Origin: CAVPNY01 sp963706905
GTDB taxonomy: Bacteria; Chloroflexota; Anaerolineae; Anaerolineales; UBA4823
DNA length: 64,000 bases
Assembly (NCBI GenBank): GCA_963706905.1
Contig: CAVPNY010000023.1
Coordinates: forward strand, 248,001 to 312,000
Reading direction: 5' to 3'
Shown: positions 8,923 through 17,853 of the stretch, in pieces
Position numbering within the stretch: position 1 is the first letter of the stretch
Layout of the letters: each line of letters opens with the position of its first letter
Made by a program: the position numbers and the translations under genes
Notes under the pieces: generated by a model
Seen by the model: only the letters and a program-made list of their open reading frames with translations
Databases searched by the model: none
Told to the model about the DNA's origin: nothing

Positions 8923-11609
8923 TGGCGCTGCATAAAGATTTTCCCGAATCGCCCTACGCCATTCTCGATCCAGCTTTGCGCTGGTTTCCGGCAGATGAAG
9001 CCCTGCGCGAGACCAGCATGGACAAGCTCATGCCGCCACTGGTGCCTCAATTGCGACGCAGGGTGAAGGAATGGCGGGATAGCGGATATGTGGGGGCAAC
9101 CGACACCAGCAAAAGCCTGCTCAGCTGGTGGTTCAATACATCTCACTTGCTGCCCCAATCAGACGGAACGCTAGATGAATTCCAGTATTATTATGCCCAG
9201 CGTGAAGCCTTGGAAACAATCATCTTTTTGTATGATGTGGTGGGCGTGCAGGACAAATACGACCTGATGCGCTTCGACATCTCTGGCGTAGTTTCCACCG
9301 GTATGTTCGATGAAACCTGGCGGCGCTTTGTGGTGAAGATGGCGACCGGTGCCGGCAAGACCAAGGTACTCAGCCTGGCGCTCGCCTGGAGCTTCTACCA
9401 CAAGCTGTATGAACCGGGGTCTGACCTGGCGCGCAATTTCCTGGTGATTGCCCCCAATATCATCGTGCTGGACCGCATCCACAAAGACTTTCAAGGTCTG
9501 CGCATATTCTTTGAAGACCCGGTCATCCCTGACAACGGCGTGGACGGGCGCGACTGGCGCGATGATTTTCAATTGACCCTCCACCGCCAAGACGAAGTGC
9601 GCATCACCCATCCCACCGGTAACATCTTCCTGACCAACATCCACCGCGTTTATGCCGGCGACGATATTCCCGCATCACCCGATGACGAGAATACCATGGA
9701 GTATTTCCTGGGCAAACGACCCACCGGCGCCACCACCGACTCCAAGGTTGACCTGGGCATGATCGTGCGCGACATTGATGAATTGATGGTACTGAACGAC
9801 GAGGCGCACCACATTCACGACCCTCGCATGGCCTGGTTTAAATCCATCGAAGACATCCATAACCGCCTGAAGCAAAAAGGGGGCGCTCTTTCCCTGCAAA
9901 TCGATGTGACTGCCACGCCCAAGCACAACAATGGCGCGATCTTTGTGCAGACCGTGGCTGATTACCCGCTGGTGGAAGCCATCTCGCAAAACGTGGTCAA
10001 GCATCCGGTCCTGCCCGATGCTGCCAGCCGCGCCAAATTGCTAGAGCGCCAGAGCGCCAAATATACTGAAAAATACGCCGACTATATCCACCTGGGGGTG
10101 ATCGAATGGCGCAAGGCGTATGCAGAACACGAAAAGCTGGACAAGAAAGCCATCCTGTTTGTCATGACTGACGACACCAAAAACTGCGACGATGTGGCTG
10201 AATACCTGGAAGGCCACTATCCCGATCTCAAAGACGCTGTGTTGGTCATTCACACAAAGAATAACGGCGAGATTTCCGAATCAACCTCAGGCAAAGGCAA
10301 AGAGGAAATGGATTTGCTCCGCCAGCAGGCTAATGCCATCGACGGCCTGGACAGCCCCTATAAAGCGATTATTTCAGTGATGGTGCTCAAAGAGGGTTGG
10401 GATGTGCGCAACGTGACGACTATTGTAGGTTTGCGTCCATACGGCGCCCCAAGCAATATCTTGCCCGAGCAGACCCTGGGGCGCGGCCTGCGAAAAATGT
10501 ACCCTGGCGGCGTCGAGGAATACGTCAGTGTTGTCGGCACGAATGCCTTTATGGACTTTGTCGAGTCTATTCAGGCCGAAGGCGTAGTGCTGGAGCGCAA
10601 ACCGATGGGAGAAGGTACACAGGCCAAGACTCCCCTGGTAGTGGAAGTTGACAAAGAAAATGTCAAAAAAGATCTCGACGCCTTGGATATTGAGGTCCCG
10701 GTGCTGACGCCGCGCATCTACCGTGAATACAGGAACCTGGGCAATCTAGATGTAAGTGCGTTAAGGCATCAGGCAGTGGCTTACCAGCAATTCAGCGAGG
10801 CAGAACAGCGGGAGATTGTCTTCAAGGACATCACCACCGGCGAGGTAGAGCATACAACTATACTAGATACGGCCGGCATCGCCGATTACCGCAGCGTGAT
10901 CGGCTACTTCACCCAGACCATTATGAAGGACTTGCGCCTGGTCAGCGGCTATGATGTGCTGTACGGCAAGGTAAAGGTTTTTGTCCAAGATCAGTTATTT
11001 GATCGCCCGGTGGAACTGGAAAGCCCCAATACCCTGCGCAATCTATCGGAATTGGCAGCTACTAAAACTTTAATCGAGACCTTCAAGAAAGCGATCAACT
11101 CGCTTACTGTGCAAGACAAGGGTGATGCTGAGATCCGCGACACAATAAAACTGCGCGAGACGCGCCCATTTGTAGCCAAAGATCAGGGTTATCTTATCCC
11201 TAAGAAGAGCGTCTTCAATAAGATCATCGGCGACAGTCACTTTGAGCTTCTGTTTGCCCGTTTCCTGGAAGATTGCCCCGATGTGGTCTCTTTCGCCAAG
11301 AATTATCTGGCTGTACACTTTAAGTTAGATTACGTCAACGTGGATGGCGACATCTCCAACTATTACCCGGATTTTCTGGTCAAGGTTTCGCCGAAAAAGA
11401 TTTTTATTGTCGAGACGAAAGGCCAGGAAGACCTGGACGTGCCGTTGAAGCTTCGGCGCCTGGGCCAATGGTGCGAAGATATCAACCGGGTGCAAAGAGA
11501 AATATACTGCGATTTTGTATTTGTGGATGAGGAGAGCTTTGATCAGTATCGGCCTGCTTCATTCGGGCAATTGGTGAATAGTTTTCGAGAATACAAAGAG
11601 ATCATTTGA
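8922..11609 (+). CDS. res: Type III restriction enzyme (Res), DEAD/DEAH helicase-nuclease
   Basis: The start at ATG 8922 overlaps the Mod stop and has a strong GGGAGGG upstream. A longer frame opening at 8823 lies inside mod and is not used. The 895-residue protein has Walker A ATGAGKT (141-147), DEAH (293-296), TATP, and motif VI QTLGRGLRK, which together form an SF2 ATPase. A C-terminal PD-(D/E)xK nuclease core is visible as PDF (D817) and VETKG (E831, K833). In type III systems Res translocates or diffuses after ATP hydrolysis and cuts DNA when two unmethylated sites are oppositely oriented. All catalytic motifs look intact. Confidence 0.92.
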   Translation: MALHKDFPESPYAILDPALRWFPADEALRETSMDKLMPPLVPQLRRRVKEWRDSGYVGATDTSKSLLSWWFNTSHLLPQSDGTLDEFQYYYAQREALETIIFLYDVVGVQDKYDLMRFDISGVVSTGMFDETWRRFVVKMATGAGKTKVLSLALAWSFYHKLYEPGSDLARNFLVIAPNIIVLDRIHKDFQGLRIFFEDPVIPDNGVDGRDWRDDFQLTLHRQDEVRITHPTGNIFLTNIHRVYAGDDIPASPDDENTMEYFLGKRPTGATTDSKVDLGMIVRDIDELMVLNDEAHHIHDPRMAWFKSIEDIHNRLKQKGGALSLQIDVTATPKHNNGAIFVQTVADYPLVEAISQNVVKHPVLPDAASRAKLLERQSAKYTEKYADYIHLGVIEWRKAYAEHEKLDKKAILFVMTDDTKNCDDVAEYLEGHYPDLKDAVLVIHTKNNGEISESTSGKGKEEMDLLRQQANAIDGLDSPYKAIISVMVLKEGWDVRNVTTIVGLRPYGAPSNILPEQTLGRGLRKMYPGGVEEYVSVVGTNAFMDFVESIQAEGVVLERKPMGEGTQAKTPLVVEVDKENVKKDLDALDIEVPVLTPRIYREYRNLGNLDVSALRHQAVAYQQFSEAEQREIVFKDITTGEVEHTTILDTAGIADYRSVIGYFTQTIMKDLRLVSGYDVLYGKVKVFVQDQLFDRPVELESPNTLRNLSELAATKTLIETFKKAINSLTVQDKGDAEIRDTIKLRETRPFVAKDQGYLIPKKSVFNKIIGDSHFELLFARFLEDCPDVVSFAKNYLAVHFKLDYVNVDGDISNYYPDFLVKVSPKKIFIVETKGQEDLDVPLKLRRLGQWCEDINRVQREIYCDFVFVDEESFDQYRPASFGQLVNSFREYKEII

Positions 11610-11713
11610 TCAACAGATTGGTTGACCGCCTACATGTCGGTTTCTCAAATGATATGAGAAAGTAATCAGTTAGTGAAATCGCTGTGAAAGTCGGGGGACG
11701 TGATGAAACCTAG

Positions 11714-12958
11714 ATGGAGTTATCGGAGATGCCTGACTTACTCATCAAATTCAAACTGGAATTAGAATATCATCCAATCCGATCTGGCGTGCTATATTTT
11801 CCCCACCCAAATGGACCCTTATTCCATCGCTGGTTACCAAATGGTATGGGTGATGCCATTGAGTTAGACACAAATGATTTTAAAGCCTCACTCAAAATTT
11901 GGTTTGAGCGATATGGGTATCTCGACAATGAGCTTATTAAGTTTGACAGGAACAGGAAGGAAGTTGACCTCTTAGATATTTCAGTTCAAGGAAAGCTGGA
12001 TGCTGGTCCATTATTTGGCTTGTTGGAGATTCGGGATCTTTCCGATATGGAGGCAAGATCACTCAAGGAATTTGAAACTCTTAGGGAAGAACACAATTTA
12101 CTTGAGAAGCGAATTATTAGGCTGCTCTATGTTCCAGTTCGTCGATTCATTAACATTCTACGTGTGAAGTATGGACAATATTGGCTCCCAGAAATTGAGG
12201 CTTGGGATTCTCGTAAAGTTTCCGCCGGTGTTTATATTCGGAGTTTCGGATTTCCTCGATGGAGTTTGGACGGAGGTCTGACCTGGGACACGTTTCAGTA
12301 CACCGAATTAAGGTTGTCTGTTGGCAAGCTTAGAAAAAATCAAGACTTTCGTGAATATTTATCTAAAAAAGATTGGGAAGAAATCAGCAAATTCCAACAA
12401 AGCGACTGGGCTGAATCCCTGGCTATATCTACTGTAATCAGAGCGATTGAATTATTTGATAATGGTCAGTATAAGTACGCGATAATTGAGGCTGTCACTG
12501 CTTTGGAGATGGTTCTTAATGATGTGTTGCTCATACGGGTGATTAGTGAACCGCTTGAATACACTTTTTCGCTCAAAAGCCTCCCGTTTATAGCACAATT
12601 AGTCTTTGACTTAACAGTCAAAGTGAGATCGACTGCGGCGGAGCAATCACTACAAATTACCCAGGAAAACGCAATCAAAAGGTTCCGTGACCTAGGTGTT
12701 AGTGATCAGTTTAATGTGATAGCAAACCTATTTAGCATTCCAGATAATGATAGACAGGCAACAATCAACCTAATCAAAATAAGAAATAAAATTGTTCATG
12801 AGGGCAAGGAACCTCCGGATTCGATCTTCCCTGAGTTCTCAGGTTTTTTAAATTGTATCGAAAGACTTTATCTTGATAGGCAGCTTAGATTTCCAATGGC
12901 TGGCTCTGGCAATAGAAAAATGTCTCAACAAGAATGGGAAAACTACACGAACGAATAA
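11714..12958 (+). CDS. HEPN-like domain protein of unknown function
   Basis: The 414-residue product is not a family I can name. Its C-terminal third (about 245-390) has the features of an Apea-like HEPN domain: a helix in which a growing pool of Ala/Glu residues (AIIEAVTALEMVLNDVL) precedes a late RNKIVH motif (R357-x4-H362), the signature of HEPN RNases. The N-terminal 240 residues are a mixed alpha/beta region without recognised motifs. It follows the Res gene by about 100 bp on the same strand and shares the island's AT-rich codon use. HEPN proteins often act as toxins or abortive-infection RNases, so it may be a fifth defence component. That is inference. Confidence 0.6.
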   Translation: MELSEMPDLLIKFKLELEYHPIRSGVLYFPHPNGPLFHRWLPNGMGDAIELDTNDFKASLKIWFERYGYLDNELIKFDRNRKEVDLLDISVQGKLDAGPLFGLLEIRDLSDMEARSLKEFETLREEHNLLEKRIIRLLYVPVRRFINILRVKYGQYWLPEIEAWDSRKVSAGVYIRSFGFPRWSLDGGLTWDTFQYTELRLSVGKLRKNQDFREYLSKKDWEEISKFQQSDWAESLAISTVIRAIELFDNGQYKYAIIEAVTALEMVLNDVLLIRVISEPLEYTFSLKSLPFIAQLVFDLTVKVRSTAAEQSLQITQENAIKRFRDLGVSDQFNVIANLFSIPDNDRQATINLIKIRNKIVHEGKEPPDSIFPEFSGFLNCIERLYLDRQLRFPMAGSGNRKMSQQEWENYTNE

Positions 12959-13157
12959 TCGACTACCTAATCATTATGTCATATGATCGACCTTCCTTTA
13001 TTCAGCTCTGTGATTTCGTGACAAATGCTCTTTTACCCCGAGAGAGCCAAATCGCATCCAATAATAGATATGATTTGGACGAATCTTTCAATCTCTTAAG
13101 ACCCAACACAGATACGTGAAACCAGGCCCTGCCTTCCGGATGGAATCATCCGTCCAT

Positions 13158-13230
13158 AAAAAAACCTCCCGCAAATACGGGATGGTCTAGCAGAACCTAC
13201 CCTCGCCGCTGAAGACGAGATCGGACCTGC
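13158..13230 (-). ncRNA. Orphan small RNA with own promoter and terminator (family unknown)
   Basis: On the minus strand a promoter (TTGCCA at 13264-13259, 16-bp gap, TACAAT at 13242-13237) would start transcription at the G of GCAGG, position 13230. The roughly 73-nt transcript can form a GCAGG-to-TTCTGC closing stem around a CTCG/CGAG hairpin. It ends in an 8-bp stem (ACC-TCCCG / CGGGA-GGT, one bulged A) followed by seven T. Promoter, spacing, start purine and terminator all agree. It lies between the HEPN-like gene and a phosphodiesterase gene, and it lacks an open frame. I do not recognise SRP, 6S, tmRNA or a riboswitch. It is followed on its strand only by antisense of the island, so it is probably a stand-alone RNA. 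Confidence 0.6.
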
Positions 13231-13236
13231 AAATTT

Positions 13237-13264
13237 ATTGTATAGGAAAAATCCTGCTTGGCAA
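13237..13264 (-). promoter_or_regulatory. Promoter of the 73-nt small RNA
   Basis: Minus-strand -35 TTGCCA (13264-13259) and -10 TACAAT (13242-13237) are separated by 16 bp, with a purine start 7 bases after the -10 box. Both boxes match sigma-70-type consensus at four or five of six positions. Confidence 0.55.
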
Positions 13265-13290
13265 GTAAAATATTGACATTGTATACTAAA

Positions 13291-14574
13291 TCATAACCTC
13301 ACCGCCAAAAACGGCACCAGCATCTCCTCAGGCGACAACCCTCCATGCCGCCCGTACAGGAGATCATCCTTATTCCCCCACCACAGGTAAGCATTGCCCT
13401 TTGCTGCCACGAGCAGATCTCCCAGGCGGTCGCCCAGGCGCGGGTGCGCCTCTCCCGGCCCAAACAGCCCGGCTTCCACAGCGTAGGAGGGATCCAGGAA
13501 AACGAACTGGTTCGGCCATGTTCGCTGAATGTACTCGCGTACCGCTTCGACCTGCCCTGGGCGGATGAACAGGTTCATCAGGCGGTTTTCGCCAGTTGGC
13601 AGGATGTGCAGGCGGCGCGCCAGGCTTGAATGATTGCGGATGTCATAATAGGCATCCGGCTGGGTCGGGATCTGCCCGTGGTCGGCCAGCAAGATCAACA
13701 GGCTGTCCTGGCGCCTCGCTGGGCTGAGCCGCTCCAGGAACAGGCGTTCGCAGGCAGCGCTAAAGCTGGCGAACTCTTCAAAAGTACGCTCGTCTTCCGG
13801 GCCGTACAGGTGCGAGAAATGATCGATCTCTCCCCAATACACCCAGAAGTAATTGCGCTCATGGGCGTGGCTTTCGAACGCCTGGCGCAGGTTGACCCAC
13901 AGATCCGCCGGAGTGCTGAAGCTATACACTTTAGTATCCGGGAACAGCATCTGCGAAAGGCCTGAGCGGGCAATGCTGTGATGCTGAAAGGCGTAGGTTT
14001 GAACACCCTGGCCGGCCAGGTGGGTGCCCAGGGTGGGCAGCCCTAGAAAATCTTGCGGGTTGAAACCCGCGCGCCGCAGGCTGCCAGCGTCTCCCTGGTA
14101 GCTGATTGGGGCGTGCTGGATGGAATTGATCACGATCCCGTACTCTTTCAGCCACATCTCATAGCCAACCATGCCGTGTACCGCCGCGCTGCGTCCGGTC
14201 CACAGGCTGGTCAGGGCGGCCGCGGTCGTGCTGGGCATGATCGAAGTCAGCGGCGCCAGCAGCCCCTCCCGAGCCAGTCGCTCCCAAACCGGCAAACTTC
14301 CCGCTTCCATCCAACGCCTGAAACGCAGGAAGGACAGGGCGTCCATCAAAACCACCACAATATGGCGAAAATCCTCCCCCAGCGGGGATAAGATGTCTGG
14401 GAGAAGCATCTCCCCACCCAATGGGGTCGCGCCCAGCCAGTGGCAGATGCTGGAGGGCAGGTTCAGGATCGATTGCCCGTTGTAGTGCGGGGCAACCCAC
14501 TCTTCTCCCCACTCCAGGCCAGGCAGGCGATGGGCGAGCAGGTGGGGAAGCAGTTCAGGGCTCAGGTCAGGCAT
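13291..14574 (-). CDS. Alkaline phosphatase superfamily protein (type I phosphodiesterase / nucleotide pyrophosphatase)
   Basis: I choose the ATG at 14574, with GGAGAG upstream. The frame runs open further but would overlap the divergent lipoprotein gene. The 427-residue product shows the superfamily metal and nucleophile motifs: VVVLMDALSF (metal Asp), SIMPSTTAAALTSL with the nucleophile Thr region, a late DHG (LLILLADHGQIPTQ), and a final His near the C-terminus. It has no signal peptide. Members hydrolyse phosphodiesters or phosphonates, or transfer phosphoryl groups; the substrate is not predictable. It faces a divergent binding-lipoprotein gene across a 49-bp shared promoter region. Confidence 0.82.
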   Translation of the reverse strand: MPDLSPELLPHLLAHRLPGLEWGEEWVAPHYNGQSILNLPSSICHWLGATPLGGEMLLPDILSPLGEDFRHIVVVLMDALSFLRFRRWMEAGSLPVWERLAREGLLAPLTSIMPSTTAAALTSLWTGRSAAVHGMVGYEMWLKEYGIVINSIQHAPISYQGDAGSLRRAGFNPQDFLGLPTLGTHLAGQGVQTYAFQHHSIARSGLSQMLFPDTKVYSFSTPADLWVNLRQAFESHAHERNYFWVYWGEIDHFSHLYGPEDERTFEEFASFSAACERLFLERLSPARRQDSLLILLADHGQIPTQPDAYYDIRNHSSLARRLHILPTGENRLMNLFIRPGQVEAVREYIQRTWPNQFVFLDPSYAVEAGLFGPGEAHPRLGDRLGDLLVAAKGNAYLWWGNKDDLLYGRHGGLSPEEMLVPFLAVRL

Positions 14575-14609
14575 CCAAATCTCTCCAGATAGATACAAAT
14601 CAGCTTTGA

Positions 14610-14615
14610 TATAAT
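14610..14615 (+). promoter_or_regulatory. Putative -10 box giving a leaderless mRNA for the lipoprotein gene
   Basis: A perfect TATAAT lies only 8 bases before the ATG at 14624. A start site 6-7 bases downstream would fall at or next to the start codon, giving a leaderless or near-leaderless transcript. The matching -35 region is weak, so this is tentative. Confidence 0.35.
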
Positions 14616-14623
14616 GACAAAGT

Positions 14624-16102
14624 ATGCCATCTTTTCGACTTTTTCGCAGCCCAAGTTCCAGGCGCGCAGCTTGCCGGGCAGCCATCCTCAGGGGAATAGT
14701 TGGCTGGCTGGTTTTGACCTTGCTGGTTGCCTGCGGCGCGCCGGCGCCCACTGCCGAGCTTCCTCTGGAGACCATACCAGCCACTCGCCAGACCCCCACC
14801 CGCACCGCACCCTCGGCGACTGCTACTGCCACACCAAAGCCGGCCCCTACCCTGAGCGTGGACCTGGCAGCGCTCCGCGGCCAGACGATCCAGTTCTGGC
14901 ATCCCTGGTCTGGCGCAAACGCCCAGGCGATTGAGGATTCAATCGAGCGCTTCAATGCTGAAAATGAGTATGGCATCACCGTCCAGGTAGTTCCCAAGGG
15001 GAACTATGACGATCTCTACACGGCGGTGGATACAGCCATCCAATCGAGTGATCTACCCCAGCTTACGGTCGGCTACAATTACCAGATCCGTAACTGGGCA
15101 GATCAGGGACAGGTAGTGAAACTGGATGACTACCTTGCTGATCCCCGCTGGGGAATGAGCGAAACTGAGCAGGCCGACTTTTTCCCGGTCATTTGGGAAC
15201 AAGATATGATTGAGGGAGGTCGCATCGGCTTTCCCGCCCAGCGCTCGGCGCAGGTGATGATTTATAACCAATCCTGGGCTAAGGAAATGGGTTATGCTAC
15301 CCCGCCAACGACGCCCGAGGATTTCAAGGAACAGGCCTGCGCTGCCGCCCAGGCGATCAATCTCGATGCGGATTCTGCCAACAATGGTCGTGGGGGCTGG
15401 GCCATCAACACCTCCCCGGCTGCCTTCCTGACCTGGCTATATGCCTTCGACAGTCAGGTGCTTGCCTCGGGGGATGCCGGTTACCGTTTCGACAACCCTG
15501 AATCCGAAGCCGCCCTCACTTTCCTGAAAGACCTGTATGACGCCGGCTGTGCCTGGGAAGATAGCGATGACAATCCCCTGTCAGAGTTTTCCAGTCGCCA
15601 GGCGCTCTTTGCCACCCTGCCTCTCACCGATCTGCCTTCCCTGGCAGCTGAGCTGGCGCAGGCAGAGAACAAAGACCAGTGGTCAGCCATCGGTTTCCCC
15701 TCAGACCAGGTAGACCCGCTGATCACAGTCTATGGGCCATCCTTCACTTTGTTCGGAGCCAGCTCAGAAGAACAGCTCGCCAGTTGGCTGCTGGTCAAGT
15801 GGCTCGCCTCGCCTGAAGAACAAGCCCGCTGGATAACTGCCAGTGGGACGCTCCCCCTGCGCGCCTCGGTAAGCGATCTGATGAAACCTTATGGCGTAGC
15901 CCACCCTCAATGGTCCCAGGCGAAGGCCCTGCTGCCGATCGCTAGCACAGAGCCGAACCTGGCCTCCTGGAGTGTGGTGCGCTGGGCATTGGCAGATGTC
16001 GCCACCCAGGTCTTCCGCTATTATTTCACCTCAGACCGCATCCCTGCTACCCTGGCGCTGCTGGATGAGACCGCTGCCGAATTGCATGCTCGCTTCCCTT
16101 GA
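14624..16102 (+). CDS. Extracellular solute-binding lipoprotein, sugar ABC transporter type
   Basis: The 492-residue product has a basic N-terminus, a hydrophobic segment and a lipobox (LLVAC, Cys37). A Thr/Pro-rich linker leads into a family-1 solute-binding domain; the opening IQFWHPWSG and the INTSPAAFLTWLY region are typical of sugar receptors. It is expected on the outer face of the membrane. As with the receptor at 1693, no permease or ATPase gene is nearby. It could serve a multi-receptor importer encoded elsewhere. RNase HI follows after 24 bp on the same strand. The substrate is unknown. Confidence 0.85.
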   Translation: MPSFRLFRSPSSRRAACRAAILRGIVGWLVLTLLVACGAPAPTAELPLETIPATRQTPTRTAPSATATATPKPAPTLSVDLAALRGQTIQFWHPWSGANAQAIEDSIERFNAENEYGITVQVVPKGNYDDLYTAVDTAIQSSDLPQLTVGYNYQIRNWADQGQVVKLDDYLADPRWGMSETEQADFFPVIWEQDMIEGGRIGFPAQRSAQVMIYNQSWAKEMGYATPPTTPEDFKEQACAAAQAINLDADSANNGRGGWAINTSPAAFLTWLYAFDSQVLASGDAGYRFDNPESEAALTFLKDLYDAGCAWEDSDDNPLSEFSSRQALFATLPLTDLPSLAAELAQAENKDQWSAIGFPSDQVDPLITVYGPSFTLFGASSEEQLASWLLVKWLASPEEQARWITASGTLPLRASVSDLMKPYGVAHPQWSQAKALLPIASTEPNLASWSVVRWALADVATQVFRYYFTSDRIPATLALLDETAAELHARFP

Positions 16103-16126
16103 ACCTTCTCGCCTGAGCGCCAACCA

Positions 16127-16573
16127 ATGAGCGACCTGCCGCACGTCACCATCTATAGCGACGGCGCCTGCCAGCCCAATCCTGGTCCGGGCGGCTGGGC
16201 CGTCCTGCTCCGTTTTGGGAAGCAGGTAAAAACGCTAACCGGCTCCGAGCTTCAAACCACCAATAACCGCATGGAGCTGACCGCCGTGCTGGAGGGGCTG
16301 CAGGCTTTAACGCAGCCATGTCGGGTGGATTTCTACACCGATTCACAGTATGTCCAGCGTGGCCTCACCGAGTGGCTGCCTCGCTGGCGGGCGCGCAACT
16401 GGAAGCGCAAAGATGGCGCATTGGCTAACGCCGACCTGTGGCAGGCCCTGGACACAGCCATTCAAAGGCATACCATCCAATGGCATTGGGTGCGCAGCCA
16501 CGCGGGGAACCAGGATAACGAACGTGTTGACCGGCTGGCAAAGCAATCCATCCCTGCCGCATCAGGGGGATGA
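16127..16573 (+). CDS. rnhA: Ribonuclease HI
   Basis: The 148-residue protein has the full RNase H active site: D12 in YSDGAC, E50 in NNRMEL, D72 in YTDSQY and D135 in NERVDRLA, plus H125 in SHAGN. It cuts the RNA strand of RNA-DNA hybrids, removing R-loops and primers. Its length and the absence of an N-terminal hybrid-binding domain match the bacterial HI type. A MITE lies just after the stop codon. Confidence 0.96.
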   Translation: MSDLPHVTIYSDGACQPNPGPGGWAVLLRFGKQVKTLTGSELQTTNNRMELTAVLEGLQALTQPCRVDFYTDSQYVQRGLTEWLPRWRARNWKRKDGALANADLWQALDTAIQRHTIQWHWVRSHAGNQDNERVDRLAKQSIPAASGG

Positions 16574-16584
16574 GTCGAATAGTA

Positions 16585-16676
16585 TAGAAGTTACGCAGTT
16601 CAAGAGGACGCGGGGGTGTTTTGGCGGGCTACGCCCGCCAAAACACCCCACCCTCCTACCAATTGCGTAAGTCCTA
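16585..16676. mobile_element. MITE copy 1 (92 bp, 16-bp terminal inverted repeats)
   Basis: The ends are TAGAAGTTACGCAGTT and the complement of TAGGACTTACGCAGTT (14/16 identical). The core is a near-perfect GC-rich hairpin (GTGTTTTGGCGGGC / GCCCGCCAAAACAC). It is flanked by TAGTA (16580-16584) and TAGTG (16677-16681), a 5-bp target duplication with one mismatch. Two other copies in this window are almost identical. It encodes nothing and must be moved by a transposase in trans. The hairpin just downstream of rnhA might also end transcription. Confidence 0.85.
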
Positions 16677-16812
16677 TAGTGTTTACATCTTTTCTATAAA
16701 TCCCAGGACTGCGCTCGCAATTCATAGAAATTTAGCGAACCATAATTCGGGACTTAATTCCTATTGAGCCTATCAGGAAAGTCCTTCATACTGTGCGGTG
16801 GGGATAAATAAC

Positions 16813-17853
16813 ATGAAGAAACTTTCCTTTACCCTGTTATTTACAGCCGCGCTGTTGGTCGCGCATAGTTGGAGAAGTTCAAGCCTGGCGACACAGCTTA
16901 CACCCACTCCTCCGGCTGGGCGGATCTCTGCGCTGGTCAGGCCAGATGGCGAAATCTTGCCTGTATATGACGGGTGTGGTGGGGAGATAGTCTCACTGGT
17001 TCGCGCCGATTACGAGCAGCAGGTGGTCGAATTGGTTAACGATGCTCGCGCCGACCAGGGTCTGCCTCCGCTCAAAAGCTATGAACCTTTGGGTCAGGCT
17101 GCACGCTACCATGCCTCGGACCTGGGAGAGGATGACTACTTTTCCCACGACACCTACGATCGGGCGGGGAGCGATCTTGATTTCGTATGTGATACCTGGC
17201 AGCGCATCGAGGCCTATATTTCCGGGGCCAACGCCGAGAATGCTGCCGCCGGATATACTACACCGCAAGAGGTGATGGATGCCTGGTTGAGCAGCCCAGG
17301 CCATCAGGCAAATATCCTCAGCACCTACAGTTGGGAGATTGGGGTCGGCTATTACGAAGGCAGCGGCAGCTATTATACCTACTGGGTGCAGGATTTTGGC
17401 CGGCGCGACGATGTCTACCCATTGATCATCAATGGGGAAGATGTTTCAACCGATTCCCCCACGGTTTCCCTGTATATTTATGGCGATTGGCAGAAGATGC
17501 GCCTGCGCAATGATGACGGGGTATGGACTGATTGGGAACCCTTTCAGACCATCATCGGATGGACACTCAACGATGGAGCTGGCGAACATACCGTCACAGT
17601 CGAGTTAAGCACAGGCAGCCAGACCGCCACCAGCAGCGATACGATCTACCTGAATGCCGACAACAGCTTGCCAGCCCTGGGTAACCTCCCAGACAGCCTG
17701 TCCTTCACCTACAGTATCCCCGATCAGAAGCTGAGCCCTCAAGAGTACCGGGTTACCCCACTCAACCAGGGAAATGGTGACTCTCTGAACTGGCAGGTTA
17801 AAGTCAGATGGACCGGAATTTACAAGTACGCCATCCGCCGGCACAACACCTGA
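16813..17853 (+). CDS. Secreted CAP/SCP-domain protein, interrupted by a frameshift
   Basis: ATG 16813 has GGTGGGG upstream. The product has an N-terminal signal peptide followed by a CAP (SCP/PR-1) domain, recognisable by LVNDARADQGLPPL, AARYHASDLGEDDYFSH and AWLSSPGHQANIL, then a beta-rich tail. In the present frame it stops at 17853, but the tail continues cleanly in the next frame to 18034. One extra base near 17803-17806 explains the break. Restored, the protein would be about 406 residues. CAP proteins are extracellular; in bacteria their biochemical role is largely unknown. Either the gene is decaying or the base is a sequence error. Confidence 0.8.
   Translation: MKKLSFTLLFTAALLVAHSWRSSSLATQLTPTPPAGRISALVRPDGEILPVYDGCGGEIVSLVRADYEQQVVELVNDARADQGLPPLKSYEPLGQAARYHASDLGEDDYFSHDTYDRAGSDLDFVCDTWQRIEAYISGANAENAAAGYTTPQEVMDAWLSSPGHQANILSTYSWEIGVGYYEGSGSYYTYWVQDFGRRDDVYPLIINGEDVSTDSPTVSLYIYGDWQKMRLRNDDGVWTDWEPFQTIIGWTLNDGAGEHTVTVELSTGSQTATSSDTIYLNADNSLPALGNLPDSLSFTYSIPDQKLSPQEYRVTPLNQGNGDSLNWQVKVRWTGIYKYAIRRHNT

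Noticed and set aside
12934..13119. Short open frame of about 61 codons overlapping the end of the HEPN-like gene
   Set aside because: It starts inside that gene in another frame, has no ribosome-binding site, and resembles nothing.
13158..13230. SRP, 6S or tmRNA identity for the small RNA
   Set aside because: It lacks the SRP GGAAG-type loop, the 6S long bubble and the tmRNA tag frame, and is too short for the latter two.
14575..14997. Longer N-terminus for the phosphodiesterase gene
   Set aside because: It would overlap the divergent lipoprotein gene; the ATG at 14574 has a good ribosome-binding site.
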